64,000 nucleotides of DNA, taken from the NCBI GenBank assembly GCA_037577475.1, contig CM075194.1, forward strand, positions 6,065,992-6,129,991, in the 5' to 3' direction. The stretch comes from Chaunax sp. Z400. Lineage: Eukaryota > Chordata > Actinopteri > Lophiiformes > Chaunacidae. Both the position numbers and the translations under genes were made by a program. Below are positions 24,331-37,059 of this stretch, piece by piece (the first letter of the stretch is position 1; each line of letters starts with the position of its first letter). The notes under the pieces are model-generated. The model did no database searches. It saw nothing but the letters and a program-made list of their open reading frames with translations, and was not told where the DNA came from.

Positions 24331-26639
24331 GTGAAACATATGTTAAGATCTTTTATCGGGCTGTGAGTCGAGTAGGGCAGAGGAAGTATCAACAGTTTTT
24401 ATTGCATTTCTGGCGTGATTCCTAATGCAATGACTGAGGCTTCTCTTAAAGTCAAAAGGCAGTAAAAATATAAACAGGCTGTCCATAATCTTATTTAATT
24501 TCTAATAGAGAGAAAATCTCTAATGGGCCACTATCAATAGATGTCCTCTCTGACTGTATTCTCAGGGTAAGCAGTTATGAATTTTGCCAGTCCATAAGCA
24601 TAAGATCCATATGATTTTCTGCATTAAGGGAGTAACAACGATACATCCATTATCTGCATTAGTGCATTAAATCGAGTGCATATTTATTCACAGATGGAAG
24701 TGACTCAAATGTTCAGAGTCAGACTCAAAGTTTATAGTTTCAATCCATTTGCTCTGAGAGGGTTAAGTTACATTGAGATCTGATATCTGATTCTGCAACT
24801 CATTATTTATGACCAAAAGCAACATTTAGCAGGAAGCCAAGAAGCAATGTATCTTGCATATAGAGGCAGAGACAGACCTACGATAAGAGTTTGCATTTTT
24901 ATTAACCAGAACCCTGATCTTTCCCTGAATCTGTCAGTGCAGTAGTTGCATCTTTGTGTATTTATCACATTTTAATCGCCTTATTTTCCACAACATTTTC
25001 TTAACCTTAACGGCTCTGGCCAAAAAAGCAACAAAAAAAAAAAAAATGCAATTCGCAGTTTTGCTTGAATTTCCAGCATTGAAATTCATGTCTAGCAGCA
25101 GGATTTGTGCATGGCCAGCTATGTAAAGGTTGCTGTGTCCTTACTGCTGCTTAAATACTGTAAGTATTTACAATGAAACAAGGGTTAAGTTAAAGTTTCC
25201 CTGTCTTTTCTTGCTGTTGTCCCTTAATTGTTGCCTCTCTCATCTATAAGGCACATGTGCAGAGAGTGAGAGGAGAAATAGCGAAAGAAGGACATATCAC
25301 ATCGAAATAAAAGAATAAATAAAGTGTTGCAAAATTATGTTGCATGCTGCAAATTTGCTGCATACTGTAGGAGGAGATTTCTAGATGAAATATCTTACAA
25401 TGGGCTCAAAAATGGACATTTTATGACGCATTCAGTCACATTTCTGCCACGAAAAATATTTAGTCCTGCTCTGAAAACACAGTGTGTTATAGACTCATGG
25501 CTTTTTCAATGCTTGGACCTGTTGCATTTGACATTGTGTCCCTCAGTTCTTCTCATTTATCCAAACACCGACACAGGACTGGAGCTATTACCTGCTGGAG
25601 GTTGGACAAGCCTCAGTAATTGGCTGCCGCGTGATCGGTCACACCTCTACAGTCGGTCGTGTTATTGTGTCTCTGCCTCAGAGACTTTGGTCTTCCAAGT
25701 AATTAAATCCCTTCAATGGGCCTGGCCTGCGAGCTAGATAGAAACCACAGACTCCCTCCCTCCTCTCCTCCCTTCCTCCCTTTCTCTGTCAGCCTCCTCC
25801 TCCTTTCCTCTAAACTTGACTTGCAGGCTCTGCCATTCCTTTGGCCTGACTGCATCAAACTGTGCTGAATTATAATTAATTAGTGGTTGGAAAAAAAATA
25901 GAGACTCTGCCGGCTTAAAGAAAATTATATAGTGTGCATCCAGAGAGTAAAACTTAGACAGAGCGAAAGACCTCTGCTGCTGAAGAGCAGAAAAACACAC
26001 TATTTTTAGTCTCTTCAAATCCGCTACAGCAGCAGCATCAAACCAAGTGATGTTAACTAAAATGTGTTCAACAGCCGAATCTAATTTAGAATAAAATTAG
26101 AGTTGAATAAGATTTTGAAGTTGAAGTAAGAATGTTTTTGGTGTCGCTTAAATTGATATTTTCTCCTATATCTCCTGCCAATTTCAGTTACTTTTTTTCC
26201 AAAAAAAACTCAAAGGATTTATTCATTTCATGCTTCATTTATGCTCCGATTAAGTCTAGTTTGTCATTTCAAGATGTGGTAATTGTGCAGTTTTTCCTGA
26301 AATTGTGTGTGTTAAATAACTATCATGTCTTTTTTTTTAGAAGGGCACCCAATTGAAATTCTCTCTAATAAATTTTCCTCTTATAAATTGATCCGATTCA
26401 TATTATAGTGACTGGGTGATATTTGAATTGTGTGTGCATAATATATAGTATAGGTGGGGATAGTTAGTTCTAAAACAGTAGTAATCTTTGAGTCACTAGT
26501 ATTTATTCAAACTCCTTTTAACTCCCACAGATTTAGAATTAAACATGTTGTCCTATGTAGCCTACCTGTTCCATTTAAATTAATGCACATTACTTATCTC
26601 CGTCATTTTTTCTAAAAGTAATAACCAACCCCAGCATTC
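24331..26639. other. No gene seen
   Basis: Contains an A run at about 25032-25045, a 137-codon frame at 25324-25737 that opens at TTG and resembles no protein, a C/T-rich tract at about 25748-25815, and ATAATTAATTAGTGG at about 25870. The stretch 25590-25880 looks unique and might be regulatory. Confidence 0.45.
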
Positions 26640-26835
26640 CTTAAGAGATGAGCTCGAGATTAGCGCCGCGTTATGGGAAAATGTTGACCGAAGTGCTTTT
26701 ACTATTTGAAATTGATCCACTCCCTGTGCATGGGAATCATCAATCGGCCCCTGGCATGAGAGAGCTGATTAGATTTGGCCCCAAAAGTGCTGCATCCTTA
26801 AACTCCATACAGGCGAATTTATAACACCTGGTGAG
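26640..26835. promoter_or_regulatory. Candidate conserved non-coding element
   Basis: Unique sequence with CGAGATTAGCGCCGCG, GGGAATCATCAATCGG, GCTGATTAGATTTGG and a T-box-like AACACCTGG. Kept CpGs beside ATTA cores suggest constraint. No frame. Confidence 0.3.
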
Positions 26836-27244
26836 CTGAAAAAAAGTTTTATGGAAGATTTATATTTGGTGATTTTGGTTTATGTTGAGAGTATTTCAGT
26901 GTCCGCATAGGGACATAAATTTAGGTGTATTTACAAATGGTTGGAAAAATGAAAAAAAAAGGAGAAAAAAAGCCAAAAAGTTTTTTTTAAACCGGCCATA
27001 AAACTGCCACTTCGTCAAAGTTCTTCCTTTTAATTACTTTCACCTTTTAATTTATTCTAAATAATATGCTGGTTTGTTGCTGGTCGCACAAAACAAGAAT
27101 TGTGACGTTGCCTCTTTGGGCTCCTGTGACACCATTTCTATATTTTCTGAATTTTTAGAAAACAAATGAATAATTAATCAGTTCATGGACAAAATAAACA
27201 GCAGATTAGTCCATAATAAAAAAAAGAACTGTTATCGCAGCCCC
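26836..27244. other. No gene seen
   Basis: A-rich tracts at about 26950-26990. The part from about 27105 has weak likeness to 37055 onward and may belong to the repeat that follows. Confidence 0.4.
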
Positions 27245-27336
27245 CACCCCATTGCGCCTTCATTGCGTTCACACAGAATGTCAGGGTGCAATAAAGGTGC
27301 AAGTCGCGCCTTGAAAATGCTGTTTGAATGGGGCTT
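27245..27336. mobile_element. Dispersed repeat R1, copy 1
   Basis: It runs from CACCCCATT to GAATGGGGCTT and aligns almost base for base, with one short indel, to 37456-37554. Shared blocks include CCTTCATT, CGTTCACACAGAA, AATAAA and CGCCTTGAA. The outer CCCCATT and AATGGGG are inverse, hinting at terminal inverted repeats of a miniature DNA element. No coding capacity. I do not recognise the family by name. Confidence 0.65.
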
Positions 27337-27373
27337 ACATGTGTCACCCCTGTGAGGAAAGGGTGACTTCTAC

Positions 27374-27478
27374 AGGGTCTGCCCTGTGTTTTGCCTAATG
27401 TCAGCTGGGATAGGTTCCAGCCCTCCACGACTCTGCAAGGGTGATGTAAGGATAAGCGGTCACAGATAATGGATGGAG
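27374..27478 (+). mobile_element. LINE/SINE 3' tail ('GGATAAGCGG' type)
   Basis: Contains TGTCAGCTGGGATAGGTTCC and GGATAAGCGGTCACAGATAA, then ends ATGGATGGA. This is the 3' end of a retroposon I recall as abundant in teleosts, normally followed by ATGG repeats. Here it is 5'-truncated with a very short tail. A more worn copy lies at about 34880-35040. Confidence 0.7.
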
Positions 27479-29288
27479 GTTTAGGTGCCATGCTAGGGGA
27501 ATTATTCCTAATATTTATTTTATATTTATTTTGCATTGATATCAATGCAGCATGTATTTGGATGTTTTCATTATATCAACAATAAAGTGGAAAGAAATAC
27601 ACATGCAAAAAGAATAGAGTACAAAGCAGCTAGATTCTGTAAGACACCCACTATCTTGTGTTAATTGATTGCCTGGATGTTGATATGCTCACTTTGCACA
27701 TGGTTTTAATCAGGTGGGCTTTGCACTAAGGAGCAGGTACGGTGAAGTACATACAGAGCAAGATACAGGATAAGTACTTGGTGAATCACCATTTTAGCTG
27801 TGGCCATTGTTTTGCTGCGACTGCACTTAGTGTGGTTTGTATCAAGCAACAATGAATCTTCCTCTCATGGACTGCAGTAAACAAAAGTGAAAATAGACAA
27901 TTTGAACTCATCATATCACTGCGCCTCATAATAAAGGAGAAATAACCCATTACATAGACATTTTAATACCAACATCTACATCTCTTAGAAGCACACTTCA
28001 TGTCCCTTTGAGCCAATCAGGCATCAAAGCTACCGTTCGTCTTCCAAACCTCAGCTGCTCTGTGAAAGCTGCTGACAAAGACTCCAAAGATGGATGATCT
28101 AAATTACATTGAGCTGAGTCCTCTCAAAGTCATGAAAAATGTATCTTTGGATCTCCATCTGACTCTCATTTAGCTTTGCTGGGTAAACTAATTTATGTCA
28201 CGGTTTTTTAATTCAGTTAAAATGGCTGACAACTCTGATATTTTAAGAGATTAAATATTTATATTTTATATTTTTTGTGGAGACGGAGCCTGTTTTTATA
28301 CCCTGATCTGGATGCAAGGAGTCAGTCTGTTGATATTCAGGCATCCCAGACACCTATTTTTCATCAAGGTATGTAAGTTTAAGTTCAGCACAAGATAGCA
28401 AATGTAAAATTCACATGAACATGAACATAAATTTGCTCAAAAATATGAAAATTTTTAGCCTATAATCACACCTCGTGTCATTTCCAAGCTAAAAGGAGAC
28501 TGTGAGAGGCTGTTTTGGCCTGTAACAATTTTTTTATTTTATATAGGATTTGTTGAAGTAGGTCATTCAGGATGGGAGGTTTTTTGTGTTTGTATTAAAT
28601 TGTGTTATTTGTTAATGAATGAAATACTTATTAAATTTTTTTTTTTTAAACCTGAATGGTAAAGCAGTTTTATTGTTACATTTCTTGAAGGATAAATAAC
28701 AGAATAACAGAAAAATAAAATAAAATAAAATAAATACAAGAAGACAAACTAATCCAAACTTCTCTGTAGCATGATTCTAAGTGGACATTTCAACTTCTGC
28801 TTATGAACAAGGACGGTCACAGTTGGTGGTGTTGAGGGTAAAGAGAGCACAAGAGAGCCCTGTCCATGTATCAGCTGAAAGCGGAGCATTCAAGTGAGCC
28901 ACACAGTCGACAGATTCAGGTATTTATTCAGTAGCTTATTTGTCCAGTTTAATGTGGTTCAAATATAAGATTGAATCCTTGTCCTGCCTCTTAAAAAGCT
29001 GAACGATGATAACGTTATGAAATGTCAGTCAGTGCTGCTGTGACGCCTTGTGGGGTCAAAGCCGTCTGTTGTGTATGAATGAAGGAGCCCTATAGGCTCT
29101 ATGTTCAGCAGCCAGACTAGCCACCACAGGCCACACACACTAAGTTATATTTATCCCGCCATGTCTCCAGCTAGTTTTCCTTTCGTCGCAACGTCTCTGA
29201 GCCTCTTTTCAAAGTGTCTGTAAATGCTCCTATTGTAGCCCTGTTCCCTAATAACACAGGATTTCTTTTTATTCTGAAAGTCACCGCA
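27479..29288. other. No gene seen
   Basis: AT-rich DNA with an AAAAT/AAATA run at 28711-28733 and a T run at about 28637-28647. No exon recognised. Confidence 0.55.
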
Positions 29289-29342
29289 AACACACACACA
29301 CACACACGCACACGCACACACACACACACGCACACGCACACA
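29289..29342. repeat. CA microsatellite with CGCA interruptions
   Basis: CA dinucleotide run broken by CGCACACG motifs, about 54 bp. Peptide readings through it are artefacts. Confidence 0.92.
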
Positions 29343-30608
29343 TGACTCCTGTGTTCCTTATGCGCTCTGATAAGTGCAAGCTTTCAACATTTTTTGCCTC
29401 TAGTTGTTTTTTTGTTTGTTCTTTTCTTCTGTTGGAATTGTGCCAAGTATATGTAGGATTCATCAGGAATTTCAGATGTGTCATCCACAGCTGGTATGTT
29501 AGAAATGGTGTCTATGAGGTCCTATGCATGTATACTGTATGTACATGTAGGCCCTGTGCATATCTGTAAGATATGTCAACTGAGACATGTTGATGAGCAA
29601 GTTGCACCAGGACCTCACCTATAGGGAGTCATTTGCCATTCAAAGGGTTTAAAACAGAACTAGAAGACAGCTCTCAGAGAACAGGCAGCTCCGTGTCCTC
29701 ATTATGTCACTGCACCTAAAAGCGACAGTCCCCTGATAGTTTGGCCCTCAAGAGTTAGACACCTTAACCCTGGAGAATTTGTAATCATGTTGGTATCATT
29801 ATTAGTTTGAAAGGTATTCATGGAAAACGATATTTCACTAATGGCGGTTTTCCTTCTGGAGACAAATATTGAAAGAAATTAAAAAGGTCTGCTAATAATA
29901 TTGTTAGGTGATTAAATCAGAATCTAAATGAAATTAAAAAAGGAAACTTTTATACTCTGTAATGCTCCAAACAGCTAAAAAAAAAAGAAAAAAAGAAGCA
30001 AACTCTGAATTTTATACATCTGAGTTTCAGTATAGAGGTTTAGTGTTTCATGGTGCTCCAAGCATTAATTTACCTTGACAAGGACAAAGTTCTGGACATA
30101 TCTTAAATATCTAAATCATTTTCAGTCAGTCTGAAACCTCTGGTTAAAATACTTTTCCTCTTTTTGTTGCTCCCTCGTGGATCTAGAACTAGGTGCTATA
30201 TATAAGAAAATAAGCCAAATGCCTGAAGTAAAATATGAATGAAAGGAGTGAGGCTGCTGATTGACACAGTAAAGGCAAGTGTTGGTGCATTTGGCCTTGC
30301 AGTGTGTATCATGCTGTTTCTGGAGGATGGTGTTTATGTTAAGCAGAGAGCCTTTTTCTTATACTCGAGAAGTGATTAATGTGGTGCCCTGAATGCCACG
30401 GCTTCCACATCAGAAAGATAACGGTTTTCTGGCTCCTGTCAAAACCCCGTCCCGTGAAGGAACCTAGGGGTAAGAAAAAGGAGTCTGGATTTTCACAAAC
30501 ACTTGCAGGTATGCACTGCTGGCCTCTGTCCACAGAAGCCCAACTGCAAACATAAGCACACCCATGGATATGAATTGTACTTGCAGACACACACATGCTC
30601 TATATATT
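29343..30608. other. No gene seen
   Basis: Unique DNA; an A-rich patch occurs at about 29978-29998. Confidence 0.55.
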
Positions 30609-30619
30609 TCTCTCTGTCC

Positions 30620-30655
<36 letters not shown>

Positions 30656-30662
30656 TATATAC
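30609..30662. repeat. Compound microsatellite TC-AC-AT
   Basis: A TC run passes directly into an AC run and then a short AT run. Compound dinucleotide tracts of this type are usual in fish DNA. Confidence 0.92.
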
Positions 30663-31308
30663 GCAGTGAAAGTCATGGCTTTCATTTTCCATTGTGCGAC
30701 GGGTGACCCTAAATATTTACACTGCTTGGCAAAGGCAGTGCCCGGGGATTTGGATCTCGGTGAGCGCTGAGCTCCCATTACGCAGAGACAGGGGCCCAAT
30801 AGTAGCTGTGAATATGTCATATGTTTATTTGTGTAACCAGTCAAGTGGAGTGAACCAGAGTTCATACTGTGCACTTAATTGTCAATCTCATAAAACTACA
30901 CTCCGACTTTCAAATTCTTATCTTTGATCGTATATAAACACTATGGGCACATGATGATGTCTTGTTTCACTGACTAATGTTGGATACAGTCTCTCCAGTC
31001 TAGACTGGGATATACACAGCCAGCCAGACTGTAGCCAAACCATGTGTCAGCATCACTACAGGAACCTCTGCCTGTTGAACAGTGTTACAGCCCTACTGGC
31101 AAAATATTAGACTCACAACTCATCTCTTACTGACAGACACTGGACTGAATTGAAAATTATTCAAGAGCAGTCTTTTAAAAATTGTTGAAGCATTGTCTGT
31201 TTCCAATTTTCTATTGTGTACTACAATAACACACAAATGTGTGTTAATATGTATGTATATGTAATATTTAAAATTTTCTGTCTATGTATATCTGCATTTC
31301 ACTTTTTT
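30663..31308. other. No gene seen
   Basis: Unique DNA without a persuasive frame or repeat. Confidence 0.5.
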
Positions 31309-31378
31309 TTATTATCTTATAAAGCACATTGAATTGCCTTGTTGTGTAAAATGTGGTTTATAAATTACTTACCTTACC
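31309..31378 (+). mobile_element. LINE/SINE 3' tail ('AAAGCACATTGAATTGCC' type)
   Basis: The motifs AAAGCACATTGAATTGCC, TTGTGTAAAATGTGG and TTTATAAATTACTTACC follow the order of a retroposon 3' tail that I recall as ending in CTTGCC-like pentamers. Only the tail is visible; the body is absent or unrecognisable. Confidence 0.55.
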
Positions 31379-31433
31379 ATAAATAGCAGTAAAAAAGATG
31401 ACATTCCCGTCAGTGTCAGTTGTATTTACCTCT

Positions 31434-31559
31434 AATTAGCAAATGTTAGCATGCCATGCTAAACAAACATAGTAAACAAATACCTGGTAATTCAGAGGGA
31501 GGGTTAGCATTTAGCTCAAAGCACAGCCTCACAGAGCCACTAGCATTGCTGCAGAGTTT
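31434..31559 (+). mobile_element. Dispersed repeat ('TTAGCATTTAGCTCAAAGCA' family)
   Basis: AAATGTTAGCATGCCATGCTAA followed by GTAAACAAATACCTGG, then GTTAGCATTTAGCTCAAAGC and ACAGCCTCACAGAGCCACTA. The same blocks in this order make up a non-coding repeat I recall from many perch-like fish. A possible second, inverted fragment is near 63335-63460. Confidence 0.6.
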
Positions 31560-33905
31560 GTCATTTAATTTGACGAATCTTCTTTTTCTTATTCTTTAAT
31601 CATCCATACAATGTAAGCTCTTTAAAGGGATAACTAACATTGCTGAACAATGATGGCATGGCAGAAAAAAATGCTACTTTATCTGTGTCAGGAAGTGCAC
31701 CCTGCTCCGTGGCATAAATGTCAGATGAGCTATACACCTCTCCAGCACTTTTCACTTTTCAAACTTATTATTGGATGTTAATCATGCTGCAGAATCACTA
31801 TGTGAATGTAATTTATTTGAAAATACACATGTTGGAAACAGCTCCTGAAAGAGAACCAGAGAGGTCTGTGTTTTATCTAATATTAGTACCTTTTAATAAC
31901 TTTTTCTTATGATTAGAAAGAGCTGAGATAAGTAGACAATATTTCAGATTAAAACTACACATTTGATCATTAATTACAATGCAGATCATTTTAAAAACAT
32001 TAGGGAAAGCAGCCTACAACATGTCTCCATTGCACTGAAAGTGATGCTGCCTTCACCTCCAAATTGTGCTACTTTTGGCAAACTGTATTTTGGTGTAAAG
32101 TAACCAGCCAGATGTCTAACAGTGGCAGTCTGCCACAGGACACAGTGTCTGACAGAGGCTAAGAGGACAGGGGCTTTGCCAGGACACTTCTCACCCTCTC
32201 AGGATGTTGAACCGAGACCTCGACGATGTCTCAGTCATGCCAAGAGTCAGCGTGCACATTGGAGCGCACAGTCTGCATCATTTCAACAGTGTTCCTAAGT
32301 TATTCCTGCGTGACGCAAGAGTCCTTCTCCCAGGCAGAGGAATGCTGAACCCAATAACAAAATGACTCCACGGTGCCTCCTTTTCTCTGATATAATTTGC
32401 TTGAGTTTTATTGGTGTTGGTCTGTCTGGGCCGCTGTGCTTGTGGAGAGCTATTAACATTTAACAGGGCTCAGTCAGGCTGCTTCGTCTAACAGAGAGTG
32501 GCAGACAGGCTGGTAGGCAGAAATGTCATTACACAGGAAGACAGACGGGCACGCAGTTAAAGCACATCTTACTGTGCAGCATAAATCACTTAACAGCCCT
32601 TTAAAATGAGCCGAGGTGGCTCTTTCCATCGGTATTTGTGACATGTAAATGTTTATTTCACGGTTGGGGTTGAGTCCTGCAAATGCAGGCGAAGCTGAAA
32701 TGAAACCCTCGCTTATAACAAACTCAGTTGGCAATTTTGTGAGGACGGAGGATGTGTTTCTGCTTTTGCTAAATTCAAGTCCATTCAACCCTCATTGTTG
32801 TGTGCACATTCCTCAATAAAGTGCGACATTTCAGAGGTGATCAAAGATGTCAAACAGATGCTACAACAAAACCACAAATCAACAAAGAGGTTTGCGATTA
32901 CACATCATCGGTTGGTTGTCTGATGATTTTGTTAATTTGCAGACGAGGTTCCCCTCTTGTTGTCTATGTGGAGTGCTGTCTATGCCAACCTGTTGGTTCT
33001 CAGCCAGCTGCTGGGTGAATGAGGACTAACTCACCCTGCATTTGGCCCATTGTTCCTTCCCCAGGCATTGGATTGAAGAGCTCATTGTTGGCAGCTCTTG
33101 GCGCTGCCGCCTGGTCAAAGACATCTCTCCTGGGCTGTTGTTGACCATCTGTTTGCCCTGGTGCTGAGGAGGGCCATCCCCTTGGCCCTGGAACTACGTG
33201 GTATAAGCAGCGATACAGTGTGAAAGGGCGTTATACAGAGCTGCCATATAGGGCCTGAAATCAATGAAATTTGATATCATATATTTTCTTTTGGTAAAGA
33301 GGGGAGAAATTGTTTTGGCTGGAAAACTCAATGACATTTAACTTGTGTCAAAGGCTGTTTGCCCCAAATGGTTATACGCTGTAAATAATGTCAGTTTTCA
33401 AGGTTTAGATTTTGTAGTTTGTAGAGGTTGTAGTCGTAGTCGTCCAAAGTTAACCCAAACTCTTCAAGTAGATATAGAATTAATTGTTTTTAATGTCTAG
33501 AGGAGACTAAATAAAGCCTATTTGTGTCTTTGTCTTACTTTTCGACAAAATAGTGCAAAATAGCCAAATACCCTACATGCCTTTAAGGCATGTGCTATAG
33601 TTTGTTTAAATAGGGCCCAGCTTGTTTAAACAGCATTTCAGTAACCATGTTGGAATTTACTCACATTGAAATACAGTCGTTAAATACTGTGAGAAAATGT
33701 TGAGGGAGATTTTTAAATGTAAAATAGACGTCAGAAGATTTACAGTCCCTTTGAATCTGGACATCTTTTCAATTGCAAATCATCTAATTCATTAGACTAT
33801 GATCTGACAGTCCTATGAACTGTAACTGAAGCTGCGATCAGACACTTCTGCCATACGCTTGAGAACTCTGCTGCTCCACAGATGTCTGTTTTGTACAGAG
33901 CGACG
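31560..33905. other. No gene seen
   Basis: About 2.3 kb of mostly unique DNA. Near 33058-33185 an acceptor-like TTCCCCAG precedes a GC-richer stretch, but all three frames stop within 35 codons. A 19-bp near-perfect palindrome, ACATGCCTT-T-AAGGCATGT, lies at 33575-33593. Confidence 0.5.
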
Positions 33906-33955
33906 GTTGCACAGCAAACATTTTGACATTCTGCTATGTCGTAGCAGGAAAATCG
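33906..33955 (+). mobile_element. Dispersed repeat fragment ('TTGCACAGCA' family), copy 1
   Basis: GTTGCACAGCAAACATTTTG followed by GTAGCAGGAAAAT matches 56621-56661, where the same blocks occur as GTTGCACAGCAGACATTTTG and CACAGCAGGAAAAAT. I recall this motif pair from a widespread fish repeat. Confidence 0.55.
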
Positions 33956-34879
33956 ATGGTGTATTAATGATTGCTGCATTTCTTTTTGGTGTCTTTGCAG
34001 TAAACATAGACTGCAGTAAAATTTAATTAAGGCAGTGACGTTCCAGACAGAGACCATCCAAAACAAACAAACAAAACAAAACCAGGTCTGGCCTTAGACC
34101 TTGTTAATCTGAGCACAATCAGGAATGTTAATTGACTAAATGTGGTTTTAGTGGCACTGGGAGTTGCTGTAGCTATTGGACAAACAGTTTGTTCAACCAT
34201 TCAGCACTTCTCAGTAGCATTTATAGGACTCCTGTGTTCCAGTGTGCCCAGTTGATGTTTACCAAGAGAATATTACAGCACTTAACTCTCTCTCCAGAAC
34301 GTTAAATTCTCCACACCCGAGCTAAGATAACCCTGATGGCATTACAATGACTCCTTTTCTCAATGAAAGCTTATCTTTCTCAAGACAACTTCTCTTCCTT
34401 TATCCTTCCAAAATGGCGCCAATTGGACAAGTTGCAAACTCAACTTCCTGAACCTCAGACACCCTGAAATGCAATGATGGCTCAACCTATAAATTTGAAG
34501 TGACTAAGGAGGCAATGTTGTCCCAAATCAGCCATCCTATTCTCAAATTCTGCATGAATACCGGTCTTAACCCCCCTTTGTTTCTGGGTGCCCGCAATGG
34601 AGTTGGTGTATTGGGTTGGGTGGCCAATGAGCGGTGCGTGGGGGTGATCATGCTAGCCTGGTACAATAGTTAATCCATGGGCTAAACACTCAAAGCCCTG
34701 ATCAGTGGGCTCTGATCCTGGCTGTGTGAACAGTAGTCACGACTTGGGGGAGGCTGGATAAACAAGTGAATAAATCCTCCGCTACCACTCACATCGCTCC
34801 ACATGCAAACCTCTTCAGTTATATTTATGATATGGTCACAAAATGAACTTGATAAATTATAGAGAATTTCTAAATTGAC
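33956..34879. other. No gene seen
   Basis: Unique DNA; no exon or repeat recognised. Confidence 0.5.
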
Positions 34880-35042
34880 AGTAAGGAGCCTCTGAATAGT
34901 CAATAGTAGATGGTATGGAACAAGAAGGCTCACACATGTGGGTGTCAACTCTGTGATTGATGGCCTGCCCACCATGTGCCCCATCTCTCCCCCAGTGTCA
35001 GCAGGGATCAGCTCCACCCCCTCCAAAGATAAACAGGTACAG
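34880..35042 (+). mobile_element. Worn LINE/SINE 3' tail related to 27374-27478
   Basis: GTGTCAACTCTGTGATTGAT, GTGCCCCATCTCTCCCCCAG, TGTCAGCAGGGATCAGCTCC and AAGATAAACAGGTACAG follow the same order as the 'GGATAAGCGG' tail. Many changes suggest an older insertion than the one at 27.4 kb. Confidence 0.55.
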
Positions 35043-37059
35043 CAAATGAGAAAATCAATGGGATGCTTCTTAGTTAGGTTTGTTTAATTAACAAGAGAAC
35101 ATCTGGTGATGCAGTCTGTTATATTTTGTGAACACTAATTTGACTACTACTGAAATTTGTGGTGTTTCTTTCTTTACAACTGATTTCAGAGTTTTAGTAA
35201 TTATAACTTTAGTTATAACTAAATCCTGAAATCTGTCACAAAATAGCTTCTTTATGAGCATTTCAAATTATTTGAAAAATTAATTTGATGCTCGATTCAG
35301 ATGAGATATTAGCTATAAAGCATCACATACCAGGTGTAGCATAGAGTGTTATGCATGCATTTCTGAGTATTGCAATTTCAATTTCCCAAATACTTCCCGC
35401 TTGCTGCCCCAAGTAAGGCTTCAGAGAAGCACCCTAATTTGTTTCAGTTTGGGGCCATCAATTATTTTGTAAATTTTCAGTTTATCAAATGTTTTTTTAT
35501 TATTATTATTATATCTTAGCATCTCTGACTCTGATGGCAGCCTGAAATATGTTAAAGAGCCTCTGTTATATGAAAGGTAGGACCCCCGGCTCGCTCCATG
35601 AAGCTCCTCAGTCACCCGGCAGCCCTCCCACTCTCGTGAAGCCCTCTCAGGTTGTTTGCTCAGGCTGTCGCTCTGAAGACAGCCCACTCAGTTTGGATGT
35701 TCTTTTCCCAGGCGAGAGCTGCTGGCTACATGTTTGCTTTCCCTCCACTCTCAAAGGCCTTATTCACCTCAGGCGCTGAGGAGAAAGGCAGCACGGTATA
35801 TGAAAGTATGCAGGCCATGGTGGGCAGCGCTACTTTGAAACGAAGTGCCCGTTTGGTATGTGCAGACAGGCGAGGGTTGTCTTGGAGCTGTTTTTTTTTT
35901 TTTTTTGTGAAGGGCGCTTGCATTCCTTACAAATGAAGATGTGGTTCAGAGGTTTGATCGTGTGAGACATTTATCTATTTATCTTGGATCTTTCTCTCGA
36001 CCCGTCTAAATGTGGAAAATTGTGTCAGAAAATGCACCATAGCTAAGATGAAATCTGATAAAAGAAGAATACAGAGAAGCAATAAAAAAAAGAATAAAGT
36101 TTCACTTGTTTAAATATTTACATGAAAAGCTCGGCTCTCTGTGGTTCGCCTGTTTTGTTCATCAGCTGACAACATCAAACGATTGAGCTCAAGTCCTGTG
36201 TTTTTCCTTCACACTCTGAGTCACTGTAGACCCTTAAGATGAATAATGGACGAAAAGTTTTTAAAAAAATGTGCAGCGATGAAGGTAGTTTCTCCTCTTT
36301 TCTGTCTCGATTGTGTGCAGCAGAGCAGGCAGAGTAGGAGTCTTGTGCAGCGATTAATTAACCAAATGAATTAACACCTTTAACACACAAACTCAGTGAA
36401 TGTAGTTAGTGCAGAGAATTGCCAAAAGTCAGTCAGATTATCTTGTTGTAGCTTGTTATAGGCGTTAGAGTTTGGACAGAGCTATTACTCAACCTTGCAC
36501 TAAATCCCCACCCACTAGTACAACCTGACTGATGAAATGCACCCAGACTACAGATCAGAATCAATCATTTATTTCAATGCTTTTTGTTTTTAACGACGTG
36601 GCAACAAAGCCTGAAGATATGAGAGCAGTAATGCTTGTGTGCGAGCATACTTACGGTGTATTTACTTGCGTGTTCACACATAAACTATTAATGTTGTGCA
36701 TTAAAAGCTGTGAGTATGACTCTTTCACACAAGCCCCATTGAGACTGTGTTTTCATTCTGGGCCTGTTGCGCCTTTATTCCACCCCGACGGTCTGTTTGT
36801 TCCACCTCTGTGACACATCGGGAGGTAGTAACAGTGCTGAAACAGGCGTCTGTATGAATGGATTGGATATGTTGTAGTAATATGTTCAGGTGTGTGACCT
36901 AGCCCGGGGGATTTAACTACGCGGCAGCAACAGGAAGTTCGTTATTTGAAGATCAAGCGCAGAAAATGACCGCTAAACTGGGGAGATAGTGAAATATATC
37001 AGCTTTTATGTTCGCTGTTGCCTCTTAGCGTTGTAGAATGCACACATGGAGGTTGCGTT
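35043..37059. other. No gene seen
   Basis: Holds a TTA triplet run at 35497-35512, a T run at about 35889-35906 and unique DNA. Short frames overlap on both strands at about 35550-35930 and resemble no protein. Confidence 0.5.

Noticed and set aside
25324..25737. 137-codon frame
   Set aside because: Opens at TTG, no recognisable domain, no splice context.
30464..30874. 136-codon minus-strand frame
   Set aside because: Runs through the compound TC-AC microsatellite and has no recognisable domain.
33058..33185. Exon after TTCCCCAG
   Set aside because: All three frames stop within about 35 codons and none resembles a known protein.
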